From Cupriavidus taiwanensis (GTDB taxonomy: Bacteria > Pseudomonadota > Gammaproteobacteria > Burkholderiales > Burkholderiaceae), in the NCBI RefSeq assembly GCF_900250115.1, contig NZ_LT984803.1, positions 1,391,583 to 1,455,582 on the forward strand: 64,000 nt of DNA, read 5' to 3'. Positions within the stretch are counted from its first letter, which is position 1. Each line of letters starts with the position of its first letter. A model generated the notes under the pieces. It had not been told where the DNA came from and did not search any database. It was given only the letters and a program-made list of their open reading frames with translations. The position numbers and the translations under genes are program-made. Shown in pieces: positions 17,764 through 25,763 of this stretch.

Positions 17764-19068
17764 TCAAGCCGCCTGCATTGCCGCCTCGCTGCCGCGGCGC
17801 GCGCGGAAGATCACCAGCGTGGCGACCAGCCCGCACAGCGCGGCGAACATCAGCCACAGGCCCGGGGCGGCCTTGTTGCCGGTGGCGTGGATCAGGTAGG
17901 TCGAGATCGCCGGCGTGAAGCCGCCGAACAGCGCGGTCGCCAGGCTGTACGCCAGCGAAAAGCCGGTGGTGCGCACCGCGGGCGGCATGATCTCGGTCAG
18001 CGCCACCACCATCGCGCCGTTATAGCTGCCGTACAGGAACGACAGCCACAACTCCACCATCAGCAGCCGCGCGAACGACGGCTCGGCCACCAGCCACGAC
18101 ACCGCCGGATACGCGCTCAGCAGCGTCGCCACCGTGAAGCCCAGCAGCAGCGGCTTGCGCCCGACGCGGTCCGACAGCGCGCCCATCAGCGGCAGCCAGA
18201 TAAAGTTGGACAGGCCCACGCACATGGTGACGATCAGGTTGTCGGTGTCGTCGAGCCTGAGCACGGTCTTGCCGAAGGTCGGCGTGTACGCGGTGATCAT
18301 GTAGAACGACACCGTGGTCATCACCACCATCATGCAGCCGGCCAGGATGATGCGCCAGTTCTCCAGCATCGAGCGGTAGATCTCGCCGATCGCCGGGCGG
18401 TGCTTGCGCGCCTTGAAGGCCTCGGTCTCTTCGAGCGAACGGCGGATCAGGAACAGGAACGGCACGATCAGGCAACCGACCAGGAAGGGGATGCGCCAGC
18501 CCCATTCGTCCATCTGCGCCGGCGCCAGCGTGGCGTGCAGGATCACGCCGAGCAGGCCGGCGAAGATCACCGCGACCTGCTGGCTGCCCGACTGCCACGC
18601 GACATAGAAGCCCTTGCGCCCGGGCCTGGCGATCTCGGACAGGTACACCGAGACCCCGCCCAGCTCCACGCCCGCGGAAAAGCCCTGCAGCAGGCGCCCG
18701 GCCAGCACCAGCAGCGGCGCGGCCACGCCGATGGTGGCATAGCCCGGCACGCAGGCGATCAGCAGCGTGCCCAGCGCCATCAGCACCAGCGTCATGATCA
18801 GGCCCTTGCGGCGGCCGTGGTGGTCGATGTACGCGCCCAGCACGATCGCGCCCAGCGGGCGCATCAGGAAGCCCGCGCCAAAAGTGGCGAGCGAAAGCAT
18901 CAGCGAGGCAAACTCGTTGCCGCTGGGGAAGAACGTCCTGGCGATGGCGGCGGCGTAGAAGCCGTACACCATGAAGTCATACATTTCCAGGAAGTTGCCG
19001 CTGACGACGCGGAACACGGTGCGGAACCCGTGCTGCGAGCCGGCGGACGCTGCGGTGGTTTCTGACAT
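17764..19068 (-). CDS. MFS transporter, citrate/tricarboxylate:proton symporter type
   Basis: A 434-residue twelve-helix major-facilitator protein of the metabolite:H+ symporter (CitA/TcuC/ShiA) group. The N-terminus carries [18 protein letters not shown], a signature of citrate/tricarballylate symporters. The loop 2-3 motif is [12 protein letters not shown], and [15 protein letters not shown] is in helix 5. The second-half repeat has [16 protein letters not shown] 19068 ([10 protein letters not shown]) is chosen; the upstream start at 19107 adds 13 residues without support. The substrate is inferred to be a tri- or dicarboxylate. It is a lone gene. Confidence 0.87.
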   Translation of the reverse strand: MSETTAASAGSQHGFRTVFRVVSGNFLEMYDFMVYGFYAAAIARTFFPSGNEFASLMLSLATFGAGFLMRPLGAIVLGAYIDHHGRRKGLIMTLVLMALGTLLIACVPGYATIGVAAPLLVLAGRLLQGFSAGVELGGVSVYLSEIARPGRKGFYVAWQSGSQQVAVIFAGLLGVILHATLAPAQMDEWGWRIPFLVGCLIVPFLFLIRRSLEETEAFKARKHRPAIGEIYRSMLENWRIILAGCMMVVMTTVSFYMITAYTPTFGKTVLRLDDTDNLIVTMCVGLSNFIWLPLMGALSDRVGRKPLLLGFTVATLLSAYPAVSWLVAEPSFARLLMVELWLSFLYGSYNGAMVVALTEIMPPAVRTTGFSLAYSLATALFGGFTPAISTYLIHATGNKAAPGLWLMFAALCGLVATLVIFRARRGSEAAMQAA

Positions 19069-19271
19069 GGCTGTCTCTCGGGCGCCGCCGGTGCGATCCG
19101 GCGGCATGATTGTCGGGAGGTATCAGCCAGGCGCGCGGGGCACGCCATGTGGGTGGAGGGTTGCCGCGGGCCTGATGACGGGCGCCAGTGTGCGCCGCGC
19201 CGCTGTCATTGCCCTGTCAAATGCCTTTCAGAAAGCTATCAGCGGCTGTCGAAAACCTGTCAGGTCGCCGC

Positions 19272-20621
19272 TCAGGCGCGCCGGAAGCACGCGCTGACCA
19301 CCAGTCCGGTGGCCGGCGCGGCGCGGTTGGCCAGCAGCAGCCGGCCGCCGTTGCGCTGCATGATGCGGTTGACGATGGACATGCCCAGCCCGGCGCCCTT
19401 GGCTTCGCTGCGCGCGGCGTCGAGCCGGTAGAAGGGCCGCGTCAGCAGCGACAACTGCCCGTCGGGCACGCCGTTGCCATGGTCGGCCACGGTCAGCACC
19501 GCTTCCTTGTCATCGACGCGCGTGGAGATCTCCACCACCGCCATGCCGGTCTGCTCATCCTTGGCGTAGCGGCGCGCGTTCTCGACGAGGTTGTCGAGGA
19601 TGCGCTGCACCTCCATGCGGTTGGCCACCGCCATCACCGGCTCGTTGGCGCGCACGTGCACGCGCACGTCGTCGTGCGCGGCATAGACGCCGACCGCATC
19701 GTGCACCAGCGCCGACAGGTCCACCGGCTCGACCGTCTCGAGCGGCGGGCGCGCGTAGTTGAGGAACTGGCCGATGATGGCGTCCATCTGCTCGATGTCG
19801 GCAATCATGGCGTCGCGCGTGGTGCCGTCCATCGGCGACATCTCGGTTTCCAGCCGCAGTCGCGTCAGCGGCGTGCGCAGGTCATGCGAGATGCCGGCCA
19901 GCATCACCACGCGGTCGTCGTCGAGCTGGCGCAGGTCGCGCACCATCTGGTTGAAGCTGTGGTTGGCCAGCGCCACTTCGCTGGCGCCGTGCTCGGGCAG
20001 CGGCGGCGGATCGCCGCCGGCGCCGATGGCGCGCGCGGCGTTGGCCAGCCGCTTGAGGGGGTAGTTGACGCGCGCGGTGATAAAGGCCGCGCCGATGATC
20101 GACAGCAGCAGCGCGGCGATGCTCCACCACAGCCACTGGATGCCGGGCACGCGCTCGAAGCGCTCCGGGCTGATCGCGACCCAGTAGTCGTCGCCCTCGA
20201 TCTCGAAGCTGACCCACACCCCGGGGATGTCGTTGACGGTGGTGGCCAGCACGGTGTCCTCGCCCAGGCGGCTGCGGATCTCCTGCTGCACCAGCGAGGT
20301 CAGGAACGGATTGGCGGTGGGCGCGGCGAAGTCGTCGTCCTTCTCGCGCGGATAGACCTTGATGCCTTCGTTCTGCACCAGGTCCAGCAGCAGGAAGCGG
20401 CGCCGCGCGGGATCGGAATAGAGCAGCGCGGCGCGCGTCAGCTTGACCACGCTGACCACCTGCATGGCTATCTGCTGCGCGCGCGGGGCGCGTTCGAACA
20501 GCCGGTAGCTCTGGAACCAGATCCCAAGCGAGATGGCCAGCAGCAGGGCGATCAGCATGAAGGTCCGCCAGAACAGCGAACCAAAGAACCGCGTTGCGGT
20601 ACGGCCGATTACGGTCGCCAC
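19272..20621 (-). CDS. envZ: EnvZ-type sensor histidine kinase
   Basis: A 449-residue inner-membrane kinase. Helix 1 is about 20-38 and helix 2 about 162-184, enclosing a periplasmic domain of about 120 residues. HAMP follows, then the H-box GISHDLRTPLTRLRLE with His246. The N box (LDNLVENARRY) and G boxes (DHGNGVPD, GAGLGMSIV) complete the ATPase. It resembles EnvZ/RisS of betaproteobacteria, which phosphorylate OmpR/RisA. The GTG start at 20621 lies 24 bases after the ompR stop, so the pair is an operon. The input signal is unknown. Confidence 0.92.
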   Translation of the reverse strand: MATVIGRTATRFFGSLFWRTFMLIALLLAISLGIWFQSYRLFERAPRAQQIAMQVVSVVKLTRAALLYSDPARRRFLLLDLVQNEGIKVYPREKDDDFAAPTANPFLTSLVQQEIRSRLGEDTVLATTVNDIPGVWVSFEIEGDDYWVAISPERFERVPGIQWLWWSIAALLLSIIGAAFITARVNYPLKRLANAARAIGAGGDPPPLPEHGASEVALANHSFNQMVRDLRQLDDDRVVMLAGISHDLRTPLTRLRLETEMSPMDGTTRDAMIADIEQMDAIIGQFLNYARPPLETVEPVDLSALVHDAVGVYAAHDDVRVHVRANEPVMAVANRMEVQRILDNLVENARRYAKDEQTGMAVVEISTRVDDKEAVLTVADHGNGVPDGQLSLLTRPFYRLDAARSEAKGAGLGMSIVNRIMQRNGGRLLLANRAAPATGLVVSACFRRA

Positions 20622-20645
20622 GATAGGAACAGCGGCCGCACTCGG

Positions 20646-21368
20646 TTATTTCACGCCATCGGGAATGAAGACGTAGCCCAGGCCCCACACCGTCTGGATG
20701 AAACGGGGGTTGCTCGGGTCCGGCTCGATCAGCTTGCGCAGGCGCGAGATCTGCACGTCGAGGCTGCGGTCGAACACTTCGTATTCGCGGCCGCGCGCCA
20801 TTTCCATCAGCTTTTCACGCGACAGCGGCTGGCGCGGATGGCGCGCGAACACCTTCAGCACCGAGAATTCGCCGGTGGTCAGCGTGATTTCCTCGTCGTT
20901 CTTGGTCAGCGTGCGCGTGGCCAGGTTCAGCACGAAGTCGCCGAAGGCGAAGGTCTCGGGCGTTTCCGACGGGGCGCCGGGCACTTCGGCCGGGCCCTTG
21001 CGGCGCAGCACCGCGTGGATGCGCGCGATCAGCTCGCGCGGATTGAAGGGCTTGGGCAGGTAATCGTCGGCGCCCATCTCCAGGCCGACGATGCGGTCCA
21101 CGTCCTCGCCCTTGGCGGTGAGCATGATGATCGGGGTCTGGTCGTTGGCGCCGCGCAGCCGGCGGCAGATCGACAGGCCGTCTTCGCCGGGCATCATCAG
21201 GTCCAGCACCAGCAGGTCGAAACGCTCGCGCAGCCAGAGCTTGTTCATCGCGGTGGCGTTCTCCGCCACCAGCACGGTAAAACCCTGTTCGCCCAGATAG
21301 CGGCGCAGCAGATCGCGCAGACGCGGGTCATCGTCGACGACGAGAATCTTGTGGCTGGTATTTTCCAT
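20646..21368 (-). CDS. ompR: OmpR-family response regulator
   Basis: A 240-residue regulator. The receiver domain (about 7-120) has the acidic pair DDD at 12-14, phospho-acceptor Asp56 in LVLDLMMPGEDG, and Lys in LPKPFNP. The DNA-binding winged helix (about 140-235) contains the block LTTGEFSVLKVFARHPRQPL and ends with TVWGLGYVF. It is the cognate regulator of the downstream kinase gene. The family controls porin and envelope genes, and in Bordetella (RisA) virulence genes. ATG 21368 starts MENTSHKILVVDDD as expected. Confidence 0.95.
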   Translation of the reverse strand: MENTSHKILVVDDDPRLRDLLRRYLGEQGFTVLVAENATAMNKLWLRERFDLLVLDLMMPGEDGLSICRRLRGANDQTPIIMLTAKGEDVDRIVGLEMGADDYLPKPFNPRELIARIHAVLRRKGPAEVPGAPSETPETFAFGDFVLNLATRTLTKNDEEITLTTGEFSVLKVFARHPRQPLSREKLMEMARGREYEVFDRSLDVQISRLRKLIEPDPSNPRFIQTVWGLGYVFIPDGVK

Positions 21369-21670
21369 GGCGGTATCTTAGCGACTATCGCTTTCGCTCA
21401 AAATGGCTTAACAAAACGTTACATACTTTACCCCGTGGTATGGCAGTGTGCATCAATCGTGCGATTACACTGCGCAATCCGTCCATTTCGGCGCCAGGCG
21501 CGGCTGTTTTCCGCGCATTTTCGCCGGACGTTCCACGGCTTCCGCCAGCCCGCCCAGCGCTCGCTGGCGCAATGCTTGCAGAGCGCGCGGTGCCGGACGG
21601 GGTACCGGGATTCCCGCCTTCGGGGCAGTCCAACCACTGCCTTTTCGCGAAGCCAAGACCGCCATTATCA
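21369..21670. other. Divergent gap between ompR and a secreted hypothetical gene
   Basis: About 300 bases without a supported gene. The part next to ompR is unusually A/T-rich (AAAATGGCTTAACAAAACGTTACATAC) and must hold the ompR promoter. I cannot assign unambiguous -35/-10 boxes. The rest is GC-rich and featureless. Confidence 0.5.
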
Positions 21671-22003
21671 ATGAAAGTGAACCGAACCCGGCACGGGCAG
21701 CCGCAGCATGGTATCGCCGGCGCATGCCTTGCGCTGGCGCTGTGCATGCCGGGCGGGACGGCGCTGGCGCAATCGGCGGGTATGGCCAACTTGCTCAAGC
21801 GCTATCCGTCGACACAGGCGAGCGACCCGGGCAACAGCCAGCGCGAGGCGCGCGCCCGCGCCGAGCGCCACCGCACCGAGCAGCGCGAGGCCGAGCGCCG
21901 GCGCGGCGAGGAGCGCGGCGGCTCGCGGCTGTCGCCGGACGAGCGCCGCCGGCTGCGCAAGAACCTCTACGACTTCGGCCGCGACATCTACCAGGGCGGC
22001 TAG
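21671..22003 (+). CDS. Small exported Arg/Glu-rich protein, unknown function
   Basis: A 110-residue protein. The signal peptide is clear (basic start MKVNRTRHGQPQHG, hydrophobic GACLALALCMPGG, cleavage near ALAQS). The mature part is dominated by Arg/Glu heptad-like runs (about 60-90) and ends RRLRKNLYDFGRDIYQGG. It is probably a charged, helical periplasmic protein; no family is recognised. The ribosome site is weak. Its stop shares a CTAG with the stop of the convergent hydrolase gene at 22000-22003. Confidence 0.7.
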   Translation: MKVNRTRHGQPQHGIAGACLALALCMPGGTALAQSAGMANLLKRYPSTQASDPGNSQREARARAERHRTEQREAERRRGEERGGSRLSPDERRRLRKNLYDFGRDIYQGG

Positions 22004-23262
22004 CCGCGCGGCTTGAAATGGCGCAGGAAATCCACGAAGACCTCGGCGGCCAGCTGCGCGTCTTCGCTGGTGATGGTCTCCAGCGGGTTGTGGCTGATGC
22101 CGCCGTTGCCGCAGCGTACGAACAGCATCGCCACCTCGGTGACCCGCTGCATCATCATGGCGTCATGGCCGGCCCCGGACGGCAGCTCGAACGCCTGCAG
22201 CCCGCGCTTCTTCAGCACCGCCCCGAACTGATCCATCAGCCAGCGCGCGCATGGCGCGTTGTTGACCGGCGGCACCCGCTCCACCTGCGCGCTCAGCCCG
22301 CGCCGTTCGGCGATCTGCGCGATGCCGGCAACGATGTCGGCGATGGCGGCCTCGCGGATGGCGTCCTCGCCGGCGCGGATATCCATCGAGAAGGTGCAGG
22401 CCGCGGGGATGACATTGCTCGAGCCGTTCGGCACCTGCAGCTGGCCTACGGTGCCGACCAGTGTCGGCGCTGCCGCGCAGCGCTGCTCCACCAGCAGGAC
22501 CATCTCGGCTGCGCCCGCGGCGGCGTCGCGGCGCATGCCCATCGGCGTGGTGCCGGCGTGGCTGGCGAGGCCTTCGACGCGCACCGAGAAACGGCTGCTG
22601 CCGGCAATCTGCGTGACCACGCCCAGCGGCAACTCATGGTGCAGCAGCACCGGACCCTGTTCGATATGGACTTCGACAAAGCCCAGCAGCGACACCGGAT
22701 CGAGCGCCGCGTCGCGCAGCGCCTGCAGCCCGCCGGCGCCCGGCAGGCCGGACGCGGCCAGCGCCTCGCGCAAGGTGATGCCGTCCGCGTCCTGGCGTTC
22801 GAGCAGTGCGGCGTCGAAGCGGCCGGCCAGCACGCTGCTGGCGAGGAAGCTGGTCTTGAAGCGCAGTCCCTCTTCTTCGGCGAAGGCCACCACGTCGACG
22901 TGGTAGGGCAGGCGGATGCCGGCCCGGTCGAGCGCGCCGATCACGGCTATCGGCAGCAGGATGCCAAGCCGGCCGTCATAGCGCCCGCCATTGCGCACGG
23001 TGTCGAAGTGCGAGCCGGTCAGCAGCACGCGCGGGTCGCGCACGGCGGGATCGGCCGCATAGCGGCCGACGACATTGCCGATGGCATCGATGCGCACCTG
23101 CATGCCGGCGGCTTCCATCCACTGCGCCAGCAGCGCCTGCGCGGCGCGGTGGGCGGGCGTCAGGTAGGCGCAGGTCAGGCCGCCCTCCATGTCGGAGAAG
23201 CGGGCGAGTTCGTCGGCGTGGGCCAGGATGGTGTCGCCGAGGGAAGCGGAGGTCTGCGTCAT
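22000..23262 (-). CDS. Allantoate amidohydrolase/carbamoyl-amino-acid hydrolase (M20, AllC-type)
   Basis: A 420-residue zinc hydrolase of the AllC/HyuC group. Metal-site blocks are GSHFDTVRNGGRYDGRLGI and AFAEEEGLRFKTSFLAS; later blocks are HIEQGPVL and SGAGHDAMMM. Members split the carbamoyl group from allantoate, ureidoglycolate or N-carbamoyl amino acids. The sequence features favour allantoate amidohydrolase, but no purine-catabolism neighbours are present, so the substrate is uncertain. ATG 23262 starts MTQTSASLGD. It runs on the same strand as hpnD, which lies upstream; the gap is 51 bases. Confidence 0.86.
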   Translation of the reverse strand: MTQTSASLGDTILAHADELARFSDMEGGLTCAYLTPAHRAAQALLAQWMEAAGMQVRIDAIGNVVGRYAADPAVRDPRVLLTGSHFDTVRNGGRYDGRLGILLPIAVIGALDRAGIRLPYHVDVVAFAEEEGLRFKTSFLASSVLAGRFDAALLERQDADGITLREALAASGLPGAGGLQALRDAALDPVSLLGFVEVHIEQGPVLLHHELPLGVVTQIAGSSRFSVRVEGLASHAGTTPMGMRRDAAAGAAEMVLLVEQRCAAAPTLVGTVGQLQVPNGSSNVIPAACTFSMDIRAGEDAIREAAIADIVAGIAQIAERRGLSAQVERVPPVNNAPCARWLMDQFGAVLKKRGLQAFELPSGAGHDAMMMQRVTEVAMLFVRCGNGGISHNPLETITSEDAQLAAEVFVDFLRHFKPRG

Positions 23263-23313
23263 GGCGGTACGGCGTGAGGCAAGTGGATCGGGAAGGGCGG
23301 CGTCATCGGCGTG

Positions 23314-24150
23314 CTAGCTGTTGCGCACCCAGGTCTTCCAGGCGATCCACAGCTTGCGCAGCGGCGTCAGCGCGATGCGCTGGTTCAGCACCTGGAACTC
23401 GCTGGCCTCCAGTTCATCGAGCAGCGCGTGGTAGATCGCGCCCATCAGCAGGCCGGCGCGCTGGGCGCGGCGGTCCTGCCGCGGCAGCAGCGCCAGCGCC
23501 TCATGGTACAGCGCGCGGGCCCGGCCGGCGTGGTACTGCATCAGCGCGACAAAGCGCCCGGAATGCTCGCCCTTGAGGATCTCTGAAGCCGGCACCTGGA
23601 ATTGCTGCAGCGTATTAACCGGCAGGTAGATGCGGCCGCGCCGGGCGTCCTCGCCGACATCGCGCAGGATATTGACCAGCTGCAGCGACTGCCCCAGCTT
23701 TTCGGCGAAGACCAGCGTCTGCGGATCGGTGTAGCCGAACAGGCGCGCGCTGAGGGTGCCGACCACGCCGGCCACGCAGTGGCAGTAGCGCGCCAGGCCG
23801 GCTTCGTCCAGGTAGCGGGTCTGGGTCAGGTCCATTTCCATGCCCTCCAGCACTTCCGCCATTTCGGCCTGGCTCAGGCCGGCGCTGGCGACGTGCGGCT
23901 GCAGGGCCTGGGTGGTGGGATGGGTCGGCGCGCCGTCGAACAGGCGGCGCAGCTCGGCACGCCACCAGTCGAGCTGCTGGTGCGCCAGGCCGGCGTCATG
24001 GGTGTCGTCGACCACGTCGTCGACCTCGCGGCACCAGGCATAGAGCGCGGTGATCGCGCGGCGCCGCTCGGCCGGCAGGAACAGGAAGCTGTAATAGAAG
24101 CTCGAGCCGCTCTGGGCGACTTTCTCTTGGCAATACTGATCGGGCGTCAC
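23314..24150 (-). CDS. hpnD: Presqualene diphosphate synthase HpnD (squalene/phytoene synthase family)
   Basis: A 278-residue trans-isoprenyl diphosphate synthase. The two Asp-rich motifs are CREVDDVVDD (about 43-52) and NILRDVGEDARRGRIYLP. GSSFYYSFLFLP at the start and LTPLRKLWIAWKTW at the end are typical of HpnD. HpnD joins two farnesyl diphosphates to presqualene diphosphate for hopanoid synthesis. Its usual partners HpnC and HpnE are not next to it. GTG 24150 is the start (MTPDQYCQEKV). It may be co-transcribed with the downstream M20 hydrolase gene. Confidence 0.88.
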   Translation of the reverse strand: MTPDQYCQEKVAQSGSSFYYSFLFLPAERRRAITALYAWCREVDDVVDDTHDAGLAHQQLDWWRAELRRLFDGAPTHPTTQALQPHVASAGLSQAEMAEVLEGMEMDLTQTRYLDEAGLARYCHCVAGVVGTLSARLFGYTDPQTLVFAEKLGQSLQLVNILRDVGEDARRGRIYLPVNTLQQFQVPASEILKGEHSGRFVALMQYHAGRARALYHEALALLPRQDRRAQRAGLLMGAIYHALLDELEASEFQVLNQRIALTPLRKLWIAWKTWVRNS

Positions 24151-24347
24151 GCCGGTCTCGGGTCGAAGAAATGTGGAAAGCGGGGGAAAGCGGGGGTGCC
24201 AGGCCGATGGGAGTCAGCCGCCTTGCAGTGCGCCAGCGGCGCGCCGGATTGTAGCACCGCGCCCGGCCCGGCCCGGCCGCGCCGGGCGCAGTTCGCCGCC
24301 CCGGAGCGCCGCTGAAGCTTGCTTCCAGGCATTTCGTCGCCTGCCGT

Positions 24348-24376
24348 TTGACGCACCCCGGAGCGGTCGTTATATT
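24348..24376 (+). promoter_or_regulatory. Sigma-70-type promoter of the RND efflux operon
   Basis: TTGACG (24348-24353), a spacer of exactly 17 bases and TATATT (24371-24376) face the membrane-fusion gene. This is one of the best promoter matches in the window. It leaves an mRNA leader of about 165 bases. It lies in the 397-base divergent gap before hpnD, whose remaining sequence shows nothing else but GC-rich CTCCGGC repeats near 24410-24440. Confidence 0.7.
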
Positions 24377-24384
24377 ACTGACCG
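24364..24384. promoter_or_regulatory. Inverted repeat overlapping the RND promoter -10 box
   Basis: CGGTC-N11-GACCG spans the TATATT box. Its position, size and symmetry fit a repressor operator of the TetR type, which often controls RND pumps. No regulator gene lies next to it, so the binding protein is unknown. Confidence 0.55.
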
Positions 24385-24547
24385 AAAAGTTATTTAGTGC
24401 CCGTGCCGGCCTCCGGCCTCCGGCCATCCGCCGGCCATCGTCACGCTGCCACCCTCGGCCCGCCACCTTGCGCGGCGTGAATGCGGTGGAGCGCGGTGGC
24501 GCGCGGCCCGCCCAGCAGTTGTACCGATTCCGACTCGTTGCCTACCG

Positions 24548-25759
24548 ATGCCAGTGCTTTGCCAACTGCCGGAAGTTGCGGCCGCAGATAACTCTGTCAC
24601 CCCCGTCGTCACCACGCCGCACCGGCACGCCAGGCGGGGCGGCCGCGGCATGGCCGTGGCGGCGCTGTCGCTGCTGGCTGGTGCGCTGGTGCTGGCCGGC
24701 TGCGGCAAGGCGCCCGAGCCCGCGCCGGAGATCCGCCCGGTGCGCATGATGCAGCTCAGCCCGCATAGCGGCAAGACCGCCTTCGAGTTTTCCGGCGACG
24801 TGCGCCCGCGCGTGGAGTCGCGGCTGGGCTTTCGCGTCGGCGGCAAGATCGCCGCGCGGCTGGTCGATGTCGGCGCCGTGGTCAGCAAGGGCCAGCCGCT
24901 GGCACGGCTGGACCCGGCCGACCTGTCACTGGCCGAAACCGGCTCGCGCGCGCAGTTCGAGGCCGCCCGCACCGAGCGCGACCTCGCCGCGGCCGACCTG
25001 AAGCGCTATAACGACCTGTTCGCCAAGGGCTTTATCAGTGCCGCCGAGCACCACCGGCGACAGGCCGGTTTCGATGCCGCCGAGGCGCGGCTGCGCCAGG
25101 CGCAAGCCGGGCTGCGCACCCAGTCCAACCAGACCGCCTATGCGGTGCTGCATGCCGACGCCGACGGCGTGGTTACCGCCATCGACGCCGAGGTGGGCCA
25201 GGTCGTCACCCCCGGCCAGCCGGTGGTGCGGGTCGCGCAGACGGCCGAGAAGGAAGTGGCGATCGGCCTGCCCGAGGACCAGGTCGGACTGCTGCGCGGC
25301 CTGACCGATGTGACCGTCCATACCTGGGCCGAGCCGCAGCGCGCGCTGCCCGGCCGCGTGCGCGAGATCGCCGCCGCTGCCGACCCGGTCACGCGCACCT
25401 ACGCCACCCGCGTGAGCGTGCCCAACCCGCCCCCCGACCTCAAGCTGGGCATGACCGCGGTGGTGACCTTCGTGCGTACCGGCGCCGCCCCGGCGCTGCG
25501 CGTGCCGCTGACCGCGCTGCTGCAGGAGCAGGGCCGCGACCTGGTCTGGATCTACGATGCCCCCTCCGGCACGGTCAAGCCGGTGGCGGTGACGCTGGGC
25601 GAGGCCTTCGGCAACGAGATCGAGGTGCGCCAGGGCCTGGCGCCGGGCCAGACCATCGTCACCGCGGGCGTGCACCTGCTGCGCCCGGGGCAGAAGGTGC
25701 GGCCGCTGCAGACGGTCGCGCCGGCGTCGGCAGCGGCCGCCACCCCGAAGCAGGGGTGA
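24548..25759 (+). CDS. RND efflux membrane-fusion (periplasmic adaptor) lipoprotein
   Basis: A 403-residue adaptor of a tripartite efflux pump. A lipobox LVLAGC (Cys52) follows a hydrophobic stretch, so the mature protein should be lipid-anchored in the inner membrane. The lipoyl half-motifs are VESRLGFRVGGKIAARLVDVGAVV and ADADGVVTAIDAEVGQVVTPGQP. A helical hairpin lies between them (about 110-180) and a beta-barrel domain after. ATG 24548 is used; an internal ATG at 24650 would still give a signal peptide. The transporter gene starts four bases after its stop. Confidence 0.9.
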   Translation: MPVLCQLPEVAAADNSVTPVVTTPHRHARRGGRGMAVAALSLLAGALVLAGCGKAPEPAPEIRPVRMMQLSPHSGKTAFEFSGDVRPRVESRLGFRVGGKIAARLVDVGAVVSKGQPLARLDPADLSLAETGSRAQFEAARTERDLAAADLKRYNDLFAKGFISAAEHHRRQAGFDAAEARLRQAQAGLRTQSNQTAYAVLHADADGVVTAIDAEVGQVVTPGQPVVRVAQTAEKEVAIGLPEDQVGLLRGLTDVTVHTWAEPQRALPGRVREIAAAADPVTRTYATRVSVPNPPPDLKLGMTAVVTFVRTGAAPALRVPLTALLQEQGRDLVWIYDAPSGTVKPVAVTLGEAFGNEIEVRQGLAPGQTIVTAGVHLLRPGQKVRPLQTVAPASAAAATPKQG

Positions 25760-25763
25760 GCGG

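Noticed and set aside
21385..21798. Minus-strand 137-codon frame between ompR and the small secreted protein
   Set aside because: It overlaps the ompR promoter region and the signal peptide of the plus-strand gene and has no recognisable features.
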